Assembly: GCF_000011905.1 (NCBI RefSeq)
Contig: NC_002936.3
Coordinates: 372,001-436,000 of the forward strand
Length of the DNA stretch: 64,000 nt
Origin: Dehalococcoides mccartyi 195
Lineage (GTDB): Bacteria; Chloroflexota; Dehalococcoidia; Dehalococcoidales; Dehalococcoidaceae
Direction of reading: 5' to 3'
The notes below the pieces were generated by a model. It was not told the origin of the DNA, did no database searches, and worked only from the letters and a program-made list of their open reading frames with translations. Shown here piece by piece: positions 26,414 through 36,240 of this stretch. Both the position numbers and the translations under genes were made by a program. Numbering within the stretch: the first letter of the stretch is position 1; each line of letters begins with the position of its first letter.

Positions 26414-27190
26414 GTGGAGATAGTATTTTTAGGCGCTCACAACTGCGAAACTAAAACCACCCGTCCCAGCTGCCTGATGCTCTCCGGCGGGGTGGTGCTG
26501 GATGCCGGGGCTATTACCTCAAGCCTGACTCTGGACGAGCTTTATGAGCTTAGGGCGGTTATACTGAGCCATGCCCATTATGACCATATAAAAGACGTAC
26601 CGCTGCTGGCTATGAACCTGGCTTACGGGCTGAAAAGCGTGGATATATACGGAAGCCAAGCAGTTCAGGAAGTAGTTACCCAGCCGCCTTTTTCCGGCGG
26701 TTTCTACCCCGATTTTTTCACCCGCCCCCCATCTGCCCCGGCCTTGCGCTTTCATGAAATAACCCCCGGTCTGGAATTTAGCTGTGAAAACTACCAGATA
26801 CTGCCTTTGTCTGTACCCCATTCCAGAGATACCACCGGGTTTCTGGTAAAAGATGCAGGCGGCCATTCGTTTTTTTATACCTCGGATACCGGCTCAGGCC
26901 TGGGGGATGTCTGGCAGCAGATTAATCCGGAGCTGCTGATTATTGAGCTGACCATGCCGAACAGGCTTACTGAGCTGGCTTTAAGTTCCAAGCACCTTTC
27001 GTCTGAACTGTTGGAGGCAGAGCTTAGGCTCTTTCGGGAGCTAAAAGGCTATCTGCCCAGGATAGTCACCCTGCATACCACACCCTTGTTTGAGGCTGAA
27101 ATCAAAACCGAGATACAGGCAGTGGCTGAAAGACTGCATACCGATATACTTATGGCCAGTGAGGGGCTTAAACTCCGGCTGGGAGAGTAA
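26414..27190 (+). CDS. Metallo-beta-lactamase fold hydrolase (cNMP phosphodiesterase / RNase Z-like)
   Basis: The 258-residue protein carries the zinc motif SHAHYDHIKDVP (HxHxDH), further histidine motifs PHSRDT and a C-terminal TLHTTP. The overall order resembles class II cyclic nucleotide phosphodiesterases and RNase Z relatives. The GTG start at 26414 follows GGGG at 26405-26408. The substrate cannot be assigned. Confidence 0.8.
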   Translation: MEIVFLGAHNCETKTTRPSCLMLSGGVVLDAGAITSSLTLDELYELRAVILSHAHYDHIKDVPLLAMNLAYGLKSVDIYGSQAVQEVVTQPPFSGGFYPDFFTRPPSAPALRFHEITPGLEFSCENYQILPLSVPHSRDTTGFLVKDAGGHSFFYTSDTGSGLGDVWQQINPELLIIELTMPNRLTELALSSKHLSSELLEAELRLFRELKGYLPRIVTLHTTPLFEAEIKTEIQAVAERLHTDILMASEGLKLRLGE

Positions 27191-27336
27191 GGTACTTTGG
27201 CTGCCTCTGAGCTGCCGGGTTTTCCGGCGGGCCAGAATGCGGGCAGGCTATCAGGGAAGCATGAAAAAGGCCGGGTGTTGATAATAACCCCTCTTGCTGA
27301 TAAACTCGTCTTAAGCTTAGCGAAAGCCGGTAATAA

Positions 27337-28875
27337 ATGTATATAGTCTCAACTACCCAGATGCGGCAAATAGAAGAGGCCTGCGTGAAACAGGGTATCA
27401 CCACCGAAACCCTGATGGACAATGCCGGCAGGGCGGTTGCTGTATTGGCCCGCCACCTGCTGGAAAAGCAAAACGGCTGCCGGGTGGTGATACTTGCGGG
27501 TGCGGGCAATAACGGGGGTGACGGGCTGGTTGCCGGGCGTTATCTGGCGGCCTGGGATAAAAAGGTGAGCATATTCGAACCCTTTGCGGGTGCTTCAAAA
27601 AATAAAACTGCTTCGGGTGGTTTAAAAACCCCTGAAAACATATTTACGGATTTAACCGGACTTAAGGATCATCTTAGGGAAGCAGATTTGGTAATAGATG
27701 CTTTGCTGGGTACAGGCGTAAACCGCCCCTTGGAAGGGGTGTACAGGCAAGCCCTGCAGATGACGGCTGATGTCAAAAATACCAGACCCGAAATGCAAAT
27801 ACTGGCCTTAGATTTATCCTCCGGCCTGAATGCCGATACCGGGCAGGCGGACGAAGCCTGTTTGAAAGCTGATTTTACCCTGTCACTGGGTATTGCCAAG
27901 CAGGGGCTTTTTACCCACCTCGGGCTGGAATTAAGCGGGGCGGTTTCGGTGGCGGATATCGGCATACCGCTGGGACTTACAGCTGATATCCATACCCGTC
28001 TGATTGAAAAAGACTGGGCAAAGGGTGTTTTGCCTGTCCGTTCCCCTCATGCCAACAAGGGCAGTTTCGGCCGGGTGATGATTGTGGCGGGGAGTGACCC
28101 TTACATCGGGGCGGCCATGCTTGCCGGAAGTGCCGCCATGCGTATTGGTGCGGGCTTGGTTACCCTGGCGCTGCCTCAAAGTTTAACCGGGGCGGTAGCC
28201 GCCAAAATACCCGAAGCTACCTATCTGCCGTTGCCCGAAGTATCTTGCGGCACTGCGGATAGCTTTGCTTCACGCCTTATCCTGAGTGAACTGGTCAAAT
28301 ATGACGTGCTTCTGATAGGGCCGGGCCTGGGGCAAAGTCCATATGCCGCCAGGCTGGTTACCGAAGTGCTGTCTAACCTGCCTGAGGAGCTTAAAGTGGT
28401 AATAGACGCTGATGCTTTAAATATACTTGCCGCTATACCCCGGTGGTGGCTGGAATATAGTTTTGATGCTATACTCACTCCGCATCCGGGTGAAATGGCC
28501 CGCCTAGCCAAAACCACAGCTGAGGCTGTCCAGTCTGACCGCTTCGGCATTTGCCGTGAATCTGCCCGCAAATGGGGTAAGACCATTATTCTTAAAGGTG
28601 CCGGAACAATAGTTTCATCACCAGAGGGTGAAACCCTGTGCAACCCGGCGGCTAACCCGGTACTGGCTTCGGCCGGAACGGGTGACGTACTGGCCGGAAT
28701 AATAAGCGGTCTTTTGGGGCAGGGTTTGAACCTGTTTGAGGCGGCGGGTTTAGGCGTTTATCTGCACTCGCTAGCTGGGGCAACTCTGCGGAGTGAAATG
28801 GGTGATGCCGGTGTACTGGCTTCGGATCTGCTGTTAAAATTGCCTGCGGTTATAAAAGAATTGAAACAGAGCTGA
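27337..28875 (+). CDS. nnr: Bifunctional NAD(P)H-hydrate repair enzyme Nnr
   Basis: The 512-residue protein fuses two repair activities. Residues 1 to about 215 are the NAD(P)HX epimerase, with GAGNNGGDGLVAGR and LDLSSGLNADTG. Residues from about 225 on are the ADP- or ATP-dependent NAD(P)HX dehydratase of the ribokinase-like fold, with HKG-type start region, GPGLGQSPYA, DADALN, TPHPGEMARL and the catalytic-type GTGDVLAG. Together they restore damaged nicotinamide cofactors. It stands directly ahead of coaX. Confidence 0.95.
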   Translation: MYIVSTTQMRQIEEACVKQGITTETLMDNAGRAVAVLARHLLEKQNGCRVVILAGAGNNGGDGLVAGRYLAAWDKKVSIFEPFAGASKNKTASGGLKTPENIFTDLTGLKDHLREADLVIDALLGTGVNRPLEGVYRQALQMTADVKNTRPEMQILALDLSSGLNADTGQADEACLKADFTLSLGIAKQGLFTHLGLELSGAVSVADIGIPLGLTADIHTRLIEKDWAKGVLPVRSPHANKGSFGRVMIVAGSDPYIGAAMLAGSAAMRIGAGLVTLALPQSLTGAVAAKIPEATYLPLPEVSCGTADSFASRLILSELVKYDVLLIGPGLGQSPYAARLVTEVLSNLPEELKVVIDADALNILAAIPRWWLEYSFDAILTPHPGEMARLAKTTAEAVQSDRFGICRESARKWGKTIILKGAGTIVSSPEGETLCNPAANPVLASAGTGDVLAGIISGLLGQGLNLFEAAGLGVYLHSLAGATLRSEMGDAGVLASDLLLKLPAVIKELKQS

Positions 28876-28878
28876 GAG

Positions 28879-29667
28879 ATGGATAAACAAATGTCTGAAA
28901 AACTGGTGGCGGTAGATATCGGCAATACCAGCGTAAATATAGGTATATTTGAGGGCGAAAAACTGCTGGCAAACTGGCATCTGGGTTCGGTTGCCCAGCG
29001 TATGGCTGATGAATATGCCAGTCTGCTCTTAGGCCTGTTGCAGCACGCCGGTATACACCCGGAAGAGCTAAACAGGGTAATCATGTGCAGTGTTGTGCCG
29101 CCCCTGACCACTACTTTTGAAGAGGTATTTAAAAGCTATTTCAAGGCTGCTCCTCTGGTAGTGGGTGCAGGTATAAAGAGCGGGGTTAAGGTGCGCATGG
29201 ATAACCCCCGTGAGGTTGGGGCTGACCGCATAGTAAATGCCGCTGCCGCCAGGGTGCTTTATCCGGGGGCGTGCATAATAGTGGACATGGGTACGGCCAC
29301 TACCTTTGATACCCTTTCCGAGGGTGGGGCATATATAGGCGGGGCGATTGCACCCGGTATTGCCACCTCAGCCCAGGCTATTGCGGAAAAGACTTCAAAA
29401 CTGCCCAAGATTGAGATAATCCGTCCTGCCAAAGTTATCGGCTCTAATACTGTGTCGGCTATGCAGTCAGGTATATACTTCGGTTATATCGGGCTGGTGG
29501 AAGAGCTGGTCAGGCGGATTCAAACTGAATTGGGGCAGAAAACCAGAGTTGTGGCTACCGGCGGTTATGCCGCGCTTATAGCCGAAGGCAGCCGTATTTT
29601 TGATATTGTCCGCCCTGACCTTACCCTTCAGGGACTCAGGATTATTTACCAGATGAATCAGGCTTAG
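28879..29667 (+). CDS. coaX: Type III pantothenate kinase
   Basis: CoaX performs the first step of CoA synthesis, phosphorylating pantothenate, and is not inhibited by CoA. The protein has 262 residues from ATG 28879; a second ATG at 28891 is equally possible. The ASKHA-fold motifs are DIGNTSVNIGIF, the pantothenate-binding GADRIVNA and DMGTATTFD. It begins 3 bases after nnr and is followed by coaBC, so CoA synthesis genes are grouped here. Confidence 0.95.
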   Translation: MDKQMSEKLVAVDIGNTSVNIGIFEGEKLLANWHLGSVAQRMADEYASLLLGLLQHAGIHPEELNRVIMCSVVPPLTTTFEEVFKSYFKAAPLVVGAGIKSGVKVRMDNPREVGADRIVNAAAARVLYPGACIIVDMGTATTFDTLSEGGAYIGGAIAPGIATSAQAIAEKTSKLPKIEIIRPAKVIGSNTVSAMQSGIYFGYIGLVEELVRRIQTELGQKTRVVATGGYAALIAEGSRIFDIVRPDLTLQGLRIIYQMNQA

Positions 29668-29768
29668 TTATCGGTGTATATTAAAAGCAGGAATGTAGGC
29701 TGCGGTAAGAGCCTTACTGCTTAAGGGATACTAGCTGAAAAGACTTGCCGGGGGGAGTGCAGACGGAT

Positions 29769-30950
29769 ATGGATAAGAAAAAGACAGTGGTTCTGGGCAT
29801 AACCGGCAGTATTTCTGCCTATAAAGCGGCAGATATTGCCTCCAAACTGGTTGCCGCAGGGTATACGGTTAAAGCGGTCATGACTGAAAACGCCTGCCGT
29901 TTTATATCTCCCCTGACTATCCGGACGCTTAGCCGTCAGCAGGTAGTGACCGGTATGTGGGATATGAATTCCGAATACAGCGTGGAGCATGTCTCTCTGG
30001 CAGAGGAAGCGGCTGTTATTCTGGTTGCTCCGGCTACCGCCAATATAATTGCCGAATTGGCCTGCGGGCTGGCAGGCGATATGATTTCATCAACTATTTT
30101 AGCCAGCAAAGCCCCGGTTATAATAGCCCCGGCCATGAACGACAATATGTATTCCAATCCTGCCACCCAGCAGAATATTGCAAAGCTGAAGGAACGGGGT
30201 TTTGTATTTGTAGAACCCGAATCAGGCCGCCTGGCCTCAGGCAAAACAGGGCAGGGGCGCTTAGCTTCCGTAGATACAATACTGGGTTCGGTTACCCAGG
30301 TTTTAGGTAAAAACGGACCTTTGGCCGGGAAAAAACTGGTTATCAGCGCCGGGGGCACCCGTGAGCCGGTTGACCCGGTGCGTTATCTGGGTAACCGCAG
30401 TTCTGGCAAAATGGGCTATGCTCTGGCCGAGGAAGCTGTCAGACGGGGTGCCAGCGTAAGGCTGGTTTCAGGGGCTGTTGATAAACCTGCCCCTTTTGGG
30501 GTTGACATAAAGTATACAGAAACCGCTATGGAAATGTTTATCTCCCTCAGAGAAGCGGTCAAAGGGGCAGATGCCCTCATTATGACAGCGGCTGTGGCAG
30601 ATTACCGCCCGGAAAAACCGGCGGCGGATAAGATTAAAAAAGGGGACGGGGAGCTTGACCTGCACCTGGTAGCCAACCCTGATATTTTGGCCTCGCTGCA
30701 GGGTGATTTTGTAAAGGTGGGTTTTGCGGCTGAAAGCCGTGACCTTATGATAAATGCCGTCAAAAAAATGGCTGACAAAAATCTGGATATTATTGCGGCT
30801 AACGATATCAGCCAGCCGGACAGCACCTTTGGTTCAGATACCACCCGCCTGACCCTCTTCTTTAAAAACGGGCGGATAGAGGAAATGCCGCTTATGTCCA
30901 AACAGGAAGCGGCCGTGAGACTTCTTGATGAACTTTCAGCTTTGCTTTAA
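29769..30950 (+). CDS. coaBC: Bifunctional phosphopantothenoylcysteine decarboxylase/synthetase
   Basis: CoaBC makes 4'-phosphopantetheine from phosphopantothenate in two steps. The protein has about 393 residues. The flavin-dependent CoaC half occupies roughly 1-180, with GITGSISAYK and the PAMNDNMY motif. The CTP-dependent CoaB half follows, with SAGGTREPVDPVR, NRSSGKMG and AAVADYRP. I prefer ATG 29769; a GTG at 29757 and TTG at 29745 are in frame, but the ribosome site GGGGGAG at 29751 overlaps them. Confidence 0.95.
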   Translation: MDKKKTVVLGITGSISAYKAADIASKLVAAGYTVKAVMTENACRFISPLTIRTLSRQQVVTGMWDMNSEYSVEHVSLAEEAAVILVAPATANIIAELACGLAGDMISSTILASKAPVIIAPAMNDNMYSNPATQQNIAKLKERGFVFVEPESGRLASGKTGQGRLASVDTILGSVTQVLGKNGPLAGKKLVISAGGTREPVDPVRYLGNRSSGKMGYALAEEAVRRGASVRLVSGAVDKPAPFGVDIKYTETAMEMFISLREAVKGADALIMTAAVADYRPEKPAADKIKKGDGELDLHLVANPDILASLQGDFVKVGFAAESRDLMINAVKKMADKNLDIIAANDISQPDSTFGSDTTRLTLFFKNGRIEEMPLMSKQEAAVRLLDELSALL

Positions 30951-30953
30951 AAT

Positions 30954-30982
30954 TTGATTTAATACGCTCAAAATAAGATTAT
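30954..30982 (+). promoter_or_regulatory. Candidate promoter of valS
   Basis: TTGATT (30954-30959) and GATTAT (30977-30982) with a 17-base spacer. The leader would be about 50 bases, too short for a T-box. Confidence 0.35.
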
Positions 30983-31039
30983 ATTGTTCAAGTCAGATGC
31001 GGGGTGTTTACCCGGCCGCAGTTTGTGAGGTTAATTAGT

Positions 31040-33682
31040 ATGGCTCAGTGTTCCGGTTTGCCTGAAATGGCCAAGGCTTATGAAGCCGCCGAGGTTGAGA
31101 AAAAATGGTATCAGTACTGGATGGAAAAGGGCTATTTTAAGCCAAACCCTGATTCAGACAAGAAACCGTTTGTTATAATAATGCCCCCGCCCAATGTTAC
31201 CGGGGAGCTCCACCTTGGGCATGCCCTGACGGCTACGCTGGAAGACATTATGATTCGCTGGCACCGCATGCTGGGTGAGCCGGCTTTGTGGCTGCCGGGT
31301 GCTGACCATGCCGGTATTGCCGCTCAGGTAGTGGTGGAAAGGATGCTGGCCAAACAGGGCAAAACCCGCCAGGAGCTGGGACGGGAACTTTTTCTGGAGA
31401 AGATGTGGGAGTGGGTTAATCCCTGCCGGGAAAGAATCCGCCACCAGCATATGCGGCTGGGTGCTTCGTGTGACTGGGACAGGGAGACCTTTACTCTGGA
31501 CCCCGGCCCTGTCAAAGCGGTGCGGGAGATATTCACCAACCTTTACCAAAAAGGCCTCATCTACCGGGGAGAGCGGATAATAAACTGGTGTCCCCGCTGT
31601 GCTACGGCTGTGTCAGACCTTGAGGTAGACCATAAGGATTTAGCCGGGCATATCTGGCACTTGCGTTACCCTCTGGAAGATGGAAGCGGGTTTGTCACCG
31701 TGGCGACCACCCGTCCTGAAACCATGCTGGGGGATACGGCGGTGGCTGTTCACCCTGACGATGCCAGATATACAGGCATGGTGGGTAAGAATGTTCTTTT
31801 GCCCATTATGAACCGCCGCATACCTGTTATTGCTGACGAAGCGGTAGATATGGCGTTCGGTACGGGTGCGGTCAAGGTTACGCCTGCCCATGACCCCAAT
31901 GACTTTGAAATGGGGCTTCGCCATAGCCTGCCCATGATTACCATTCAGAACCGTGATACTACCATGAATGAAAATGCCGGCCCCTGCAGCGGCATGACAG
32001 CCAAAGCCTGCCGTGAGTACGTGGTCTCGGAGCTGAAGTCACTGGGTTTGCTGCTTAAGATAGAGGATTATACCCATTCGGTGGGGCATTGCCAGCGCTG
32101 CAGTGCGGTTATTGAACCTATGGTCAGCAAGCAGTGGTTTGTTAAGATGGAACCTTTGGCCAAACCGGCTCTGGAGGCGGTAAACAGCGGGCGTATCCAG
32201 ATACTGCCCGAAAGATTTACCAAAGTTTACCAGAACTGGATGGAAAATATACGTGACTGGTGCATTTCCCGCCAGCTTTGGTGGGGGCACCGCATACCTG
32301 TCTGGTACTGCCCCTGCGGCGAGATGATAGTTTCCAAGGAAGACCCGACTGCTTGCCCCAAATGCGGCAGCACCAAGCTGGAGCAGGATCCGGATGTGCT
32401 GGATACCTGGTTTTCTTCGGGTTTGTGGCCGCACTCTACTTTGGGCTGGCCTGACCAAACCGAAGATTTAAAACGCTTTTACCCCGGTTCGGTTCTGGAA
32501 ACAGCCTATGACATTATCTTTTTCTGGGTGGCCCGGATGATTGTCATGGGTATAGAGGACATGAAAGAAGTCCCTTTCCGCACTGTTTACCTGCATGGCC
32601 TGATACGGGATGATAAGGGCGAAAAAATGAGCAAAACCAAGGGGAATGTAATAGACCCGCTTAAGGTTATTGACCAGTACGGTACAGATGCCCTGCGGTT
32701 TGCGGTTACCTTTGGCACTTCACCGGGGAATGACTCCAAACTGGGGCAGACCAAGCTTGAGGCCGCCCGTAACTTTGTCAACAAACTCTGGAATGCCAGC
32801 CGTTTTGTAATCATGAATCTGGGTGAAGAAAAGGAACTTTTGCCGGAGGCCGGACTGCCCCTTGAAGACCGTTGGATACTTAGCCGTATGAACAGGGTTA
32901 CGGCAGATGTAATCCGCCTGATGGAGGAGTTTCAGTTTGGCGAAGCCCAGAGGGTTTTACAGGATTTTGTCTGGGGTGAATTTTGTGACTGGTATATTGA
33001 GCTTGCCAAAGTGCGGCTGCGTGACGAAGCGTCTGTATCCCCCCGCCCGGTGCTGGTTAAGGTGCTTTCCACCATTTTGCGGTTGCTTCACCCCTACATG
33101 CCTTTTATTACCGAAGAGCTCTGGAGCTATTTGAGACCGTACCTGCCGAAATCACTCGGCGAAACTGATATTATTGTTGCCCCTTTCCCTCAGGCTGACG
33201 AGACCTGTTTTGATGAACAGGCCGAAAGTATTATGGGCAGTCTGGTTGAAGTAGTCCGTTCGTTGCGTAATCTGCGGGCGGAACATAACGTGGAGATTTC
33301 CCGTTACATACAGGCCAACATATATGCCGGAGATATGGCAGAGGTTCTCAGTAATTACTTAGGGGCGGTAGAAACCCTTTCCCGCTCCCGCCCGGTGAAT
33401 ATCCTGCCCGGCCACTATAGCGGTGCGTCTACTGCCACTGAGGTGGTTCTGGTGCTTAATGGAATTGAAGTGGTGGTGCCCATGTCTACCATGGTAGACC
33501 TTGAGGCAGAGGCCAAGCGGGTAGAAGCTGAAATTGCTGAACTGGAAACCCAAATAGAGCGGCTTTCTGCCCGGCTGTCAGATACCCAGTTCCTTGCCAA
33601 AGCACCCCAGGCGGTGGTAGACAAAGAACGCACCAAGCTGGAAGGCTATATTGAGAAAGTAAGCCGCCTGAAAGCGGTCTAG
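31040..33682 (+). CDS. valS: Valyl-tRNA synthetase
   Basis: ValS attaches valine to tRNA-Val. The protein has about 880 residues from ATG 31040; GTGAGG precedes it at 31025-31030. Class I signatures are PNVTGELHLGHA (HIGH) near the N-terminus and GEKMSKTKGNV (KMSKS) in the last third. The large CP1 editing domain includes TTRPETMLGDTAVAVHP. Two CxxC pairs (CPRC and, in the middle, CPKC) may bind zinc. The C-terminal coiled coil is present. It converges on the sensor kinase gene with a 4-base overlap. Confidence 0.97.
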   Translation: MAQCSGLPEMAKAYEAAEVEKKWYQYWMEKGYFKPNPDSDKKPFVIIMPPPNVTGELHLGHALTATLEDIMIRWHRMLGEPALWLPGADHAGIAAQVVVERMLAKQGKTRQELGRELFLEKMWEWVNPCRERIRHQHMRLGASCDWDRETFTLDPGPVKAVREIFTNLYQKGLIYRGERIINWCPRCATAVSDLEVDHKDLAGHIWHLRYPLEDGSGFVTVATTRPETMLGDTAVAVHPDDARYTGMVGKNVLLPIMNRRIPVIADEAVDMAFGTGAVKVTPAHDPNDFEMGLRHSLPMITIQNRDTTMNENAGPCSGMTAKACREYVVSELKSLGLLLKIEDYTHSVGHCQRCSAVIEPMVSKQWFVKMEPLAKPALEAVNSGRIQILPERFTKVYQNWMENIRDWCISRQLWWGHRIPVWYCPCGEMIVSKEDPTACPKCGSTKLEQDPDVLDTWFSSGLWPHSTLGWPDQTEDLKRFYPGSVLETAYDIIFFWVARMIVMGIEDMKEVPFRTVYLHGLIRDDKGEKMSKTKGNVIDPLKVIDQYGTDALRFAVTFGTSPGNDSKLGQTKLEAARNFVNKLWNASRFVIMNLGEEKELLPEAGLPLEDRWILSRMNRVTADVIRLMEEFQFGEAQRVLQDFVWGEFCDWYIELAKVRLRDEASVSPRPVLVKVLSTILRLLHPYMPFITEELWSYLRPYLPKSLGETDIIVAPFPQADETCFDEQAESIMGSLVEVVRSLRNLRAEHNVEISRYIQANIYAGDMAEVLSNYLGAVETLSRSRPVNILPGHYSGASTATEVVLVLNGIEVVVPMSTMVDLEAEAKRVEAEIAELETQIERLSARLSDTQFLAKAPQAVVDKERTKLEGYIEKVSRLKAV

Positions 33683-34752
33683 GAGGCCTGCTTTATGTCT
33701 GTACTGACGGTGGGCACTTCGGCAATTACGGTAGTTCCCTGTCCGGGGTGGGTGAGTATATGTATATGCCCGCCAATCAGCTGGGCACGTTCGTGCATAC
33801 CTGCCAGTCCTAGTTTGCCGTTTTGAGCCAGATTGTCAGTCTGTTCCGAAAGGTTAAACCCTTTGCCGTTATCCTGGATAGTCAGTAAAATGGTCTTGGG
33901 TTTGAACTCCAGTTCCAGCCTTACCCAGGTAGCCAGCGAATGTTTGCGGATATTGTTAAAGGCTTCCTGAGCAATACGGAAAACAAGCAGCTGGATTTCA
34001 GCCGTCAGCTCTACTTCCCGTCCTTTTATACTTGATTCGGCATGTATCTGCCCGTCCTGTGCCAGTTTCTCGGTTAGCCACTCCAGGGCAGGTATTAAGC
34101 CCAGGTCATCCAGTATACGCGGACGCAGGTCTTGGGCTATCCGTCGTAAGCTTTCCAGTGCTTCTTCAGACTGGCTGCGCAGGGCATCAAGCTGGGGCTT
34201 GCAGTCTGCAATATCCCGTTCAGACTGTTTACTCAGGTTGTCTATTTTCTGCATCAGCAGCAAGAGCAGGGGGGCTACTTCGTCATGGAGTTCACGGGAA
34301 ATACGTTTGCGTTCGGCTTCCTGTGCCCGTATAACGTCCTGCACGAATGATTTCATGTTTTGCTGGCGGCGTATTTCTTCGGTGATATCCCGGGCTATAT
34401 TTTGAAAACCCAGTACCTCGTCAGCTGATTTTACCAGAGTGGTTGCCATACGCAGCACCGCTATCGAACCGTCATGGCGGCGGATTTTTTGTTCGTAAGG
34501 CATCTTTACCTCTTCACCGGAGGCTATACGGGAATTGATGTCCATTATCTGGTCATATTCGGAGGCGGTAGTCAGCAGGTCTTTCAGGTTTTTCTGTTTA
34601 AGTTCAGTCCGGGTGTAGCCGGTCAGTTCGGCAGAAGCCCGGTTGGCGTACACAATATGCCCGTTCCGGTCGTAAAACCAGATAGCATCAGAGGCATTTT
34701 CAAATAAACAGCGGTGGCAGAGGGCCGGTGGTTTAAAGCGTGTTTCGGTCAT
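33679..34752 (-). CDS. PAS-domain sensor histidine kinase (NarX/HisKA_3 type)
   Basis: The 357-residue soluble kinase has no membrane segment. A PAS domain occupies roughly residues 12-130, opening with a CHRC pair (12-15), then a HisKA_3 dimerization helix with the phospho-acceptor in ISRELHDEVAP, and a HATPase domain with DNGKGFNL and GLAGMHERA. The signal is unknown; a PAS-bound cofactor is possible. It overlaps the response regulator gene by 20 bases, so they form a pair. Confidence 0.93.
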   Translation of the reverse strand: MTETRFKPPALCHRCLFENASDAIWFYDRNGHIVYANRASAELTGYTRTELKQKNLKDLLTTASEYDQIMDINSRIASGEEVKMPYEQKIRRHDGSIAVLRMATTLVKSADEVLGFQNIARDITEEIRRQQNMKSFVQDVIRAQEAERKRISRELHDEVAPLLLLLMQKIDNLSKQSERDIADCKPQLDALRSQSEEALESLRRIAQDLRPRILDDLGLIPALEWLTEKLAQDGQIHAESSIKGREVELTAEIQLLVFRIAQEAFNNIRKHSLATWVRLELEFKPKTILLTIQDNGKGFNLSEQTDNLAQNGKLGLAGMHERAQLIGGHIHILTHPGQGTTVIAEVPTVSTDIKQAS

Positions 34753-35431
34753 ATCCGTCTATCCCCTGAGGTACGTCTTCCAGCATTACATAACCTTCGC
34801 GAAAACCTTTGACAATAGCTTCGGTACGGCAGCTGCAGCGCATTTTGTTAAATATATTTGAAAGGTGGGCTTTTACAGTCCGCATGGACAGTTCTAGTTT
34901 ATCGGCTATTTCGCGGTTGCTAAGGCCTTTAGATGCCAGCTGGAGTATTTCAATCTCCCGGGGGGAGAGCTGACCGCGGACTTTATCTTCATCAGTTTCC
35001 TTGCTTACGTTTACCACCCGTTCCAGCAGTTTCCTGGTGGCTATGGAATCCAGTACGGATTCACCCGCTTTTATAGCTCTGATAGCCCCTACAATCTCGT
35101 CGCTTTTGGCGCTTTTCAGCAGGTAACCGCTGGCCCCGGCCTCAAGCAGGCCCAGTATATAACGGATATCGCTATATGCCGTAAGTATTAGGATACAGGT
35201 GGAAGGGTTATTTTTTTTGATAAGCTTGGTTGCTTCCACCCCGGTTAGTCTGGGCATGACTATGTCCATAAGGACTACGTCCGGTTTGAACTGGCCTACC
35301 ATATCAACGGCTTCCTGCCCGTCTCCGGCTTCGCCGACTACTTCAATGTCTTTTTCCTGGCTTAACAATCGGCTCATACCTTCTCTAAGGACTGCATGAT
35401 CATCAGCTATCAGGACTTTGGTTTTTGCCAT
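34733..35431 (-). CDS. NarL/LuxR-family response regulator
   Basis: The 232-residue regulator has a receiver domain with acidic DDH, phospho-acceptor Asp in VVLMDIVMPRL and the conserved Lys in LLKSAKSDE. A LuxR-type helix-turn-helix follows, with LSPREIEILQLASKGLSNREIADKLELSMRTVK spread over about 150-185. It is probably phosphorylated by the adjacent kinase. A TATAAT box lies at 35476-35481 on the minus strand, about 45 bases ahead. The target genes are not known. Confidence 0.95.
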   Translation of the reverse strand: MAKTKVLIADDHAVLREGMSRLLSQEKDIEVVGEAGDGQEAVDMVGQFKPDVVLMDIVMPRLTGVEATKLIKKNNPSTCILILTAYSDIRYILGLLEAGASGYLLKSAKSDEIVGAIRAIKAGESVLDSIATRKLLERVVNVSKETDEDKVRGQLSPREIEILQLASKGLSNREIADKLELSMRTVKAHLSNIFNKMRCSCRTEAIVKGFREGYVMLEDVPQGIDGYDRNTL

Positions 35432-35533
35432 GTTAAGCCTCCGTGAGCGGGGAATTAGTACTGTTAAATGATTGTATTATATCTTTGGGACTATGGCAAT
35501 ACATCATTTGGTTAAATGCCCGAAATGGCCGGC

Positions 35534-36217
35534 TTAGCCCGATTTTTGCTGAAGCCGCCGGGCATATTTTTTGAGATAGTTCAGGGATTTATTGGTATCA
35601 GAAGCAACTCTGGCTTTTTCACTGTGGAGTAGGCGGTATTTAAAAAGCCAGTAGGTAAATTCTTTCAGCTGATGGATTTTTATAGTACTGGTTTTAGAGT
35701 AACGTTTTTCGCGGCGGAACTGGTCCAGCATTTCGTCATGGGTGCGTTCATACAGCTGGACGAAAGCCTCGTCTATAACTGTGCCTTCTCTGCGTACCCC
35801 CAGAGAACGGTGCTCTTTGCGGACTTCACTCTGGGTGACTACCAGCAATGCTTCTTCTACCGTAATACCGTAAAAATAGTTCAGGTACTGGCGGTAACGC
35901 ACTTCCCCCAGAAATGCCAGCAGTTCGTCAGAGGTGAGTTCCTGGGGGGCAATTCCCCTGAAAAGAAGGTTATCCCTTTCCTGGGCAGGTATCAGGTCTT
36001 CCAGTTCGCGGCTGAAGCGTTCAAACAGGAGTATCAAATCCAGTGCTTCACTGCCAATCAGGTACTGGTAGTGACGTCCGGCGTATTCTTCACTTTCCAG
36101 CGGCCAGGCGGCGGCCGCTTCCAGCATAGCCGGATACCACGCCTGTCCGTTTTCTATAGCCGCCCTGAGGCGGGCAATGACCAGTTCAGGGGTTTGTCCG
36201 CTTAGTACTTCAGTCAA
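35534..36217 (-). CDS. Conserved-looking hypothetical protein downstream of secA
   Basis: I do not recognise this 227-residue protein. It is rich in charged and aromatic residues and appears mostly helical, with no membrane segment or signal peptide. The C-terminal 60 residues are strongly basic (KRYSKT, KLKEF and KKYARRLQQK patterns), which would suit nucleic acid binding. It begins with TTG 36217, only 24 bases after the secA stop, and probably ends the glyA-prs-secA operon. The start codon is uncertain. Confidence 0.6.
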   Translation of the reverse strand: MTEVLSGQTPELVIARLRAAIENGQAWYPAMLEAAAAWPLESEEYAGRHYQYLIGSEALDLILLFERFSRELEDLIPAQERDNLLFRGIAPQELTSDELLAFLGEVRYRQYLNYFYGITVEEALLVVTQSEVRKEHRSLGVRREGTVIDEAFVQLYERTHDEMLDQFRREKRYSKTSTIKIHQLKEFTYWLFKYRLLHSEKARVASDTNKSLNYLKKYARRLQQKSG

Positions 36218-36240
36218 TTATTTACCCACTAGCCGGGTGG

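Noticed and set aside
30951-31039. Possible T-box leader before valS
   Set aside because: The gap is under 100 bases and lacks the T-box sequence and a terminator.
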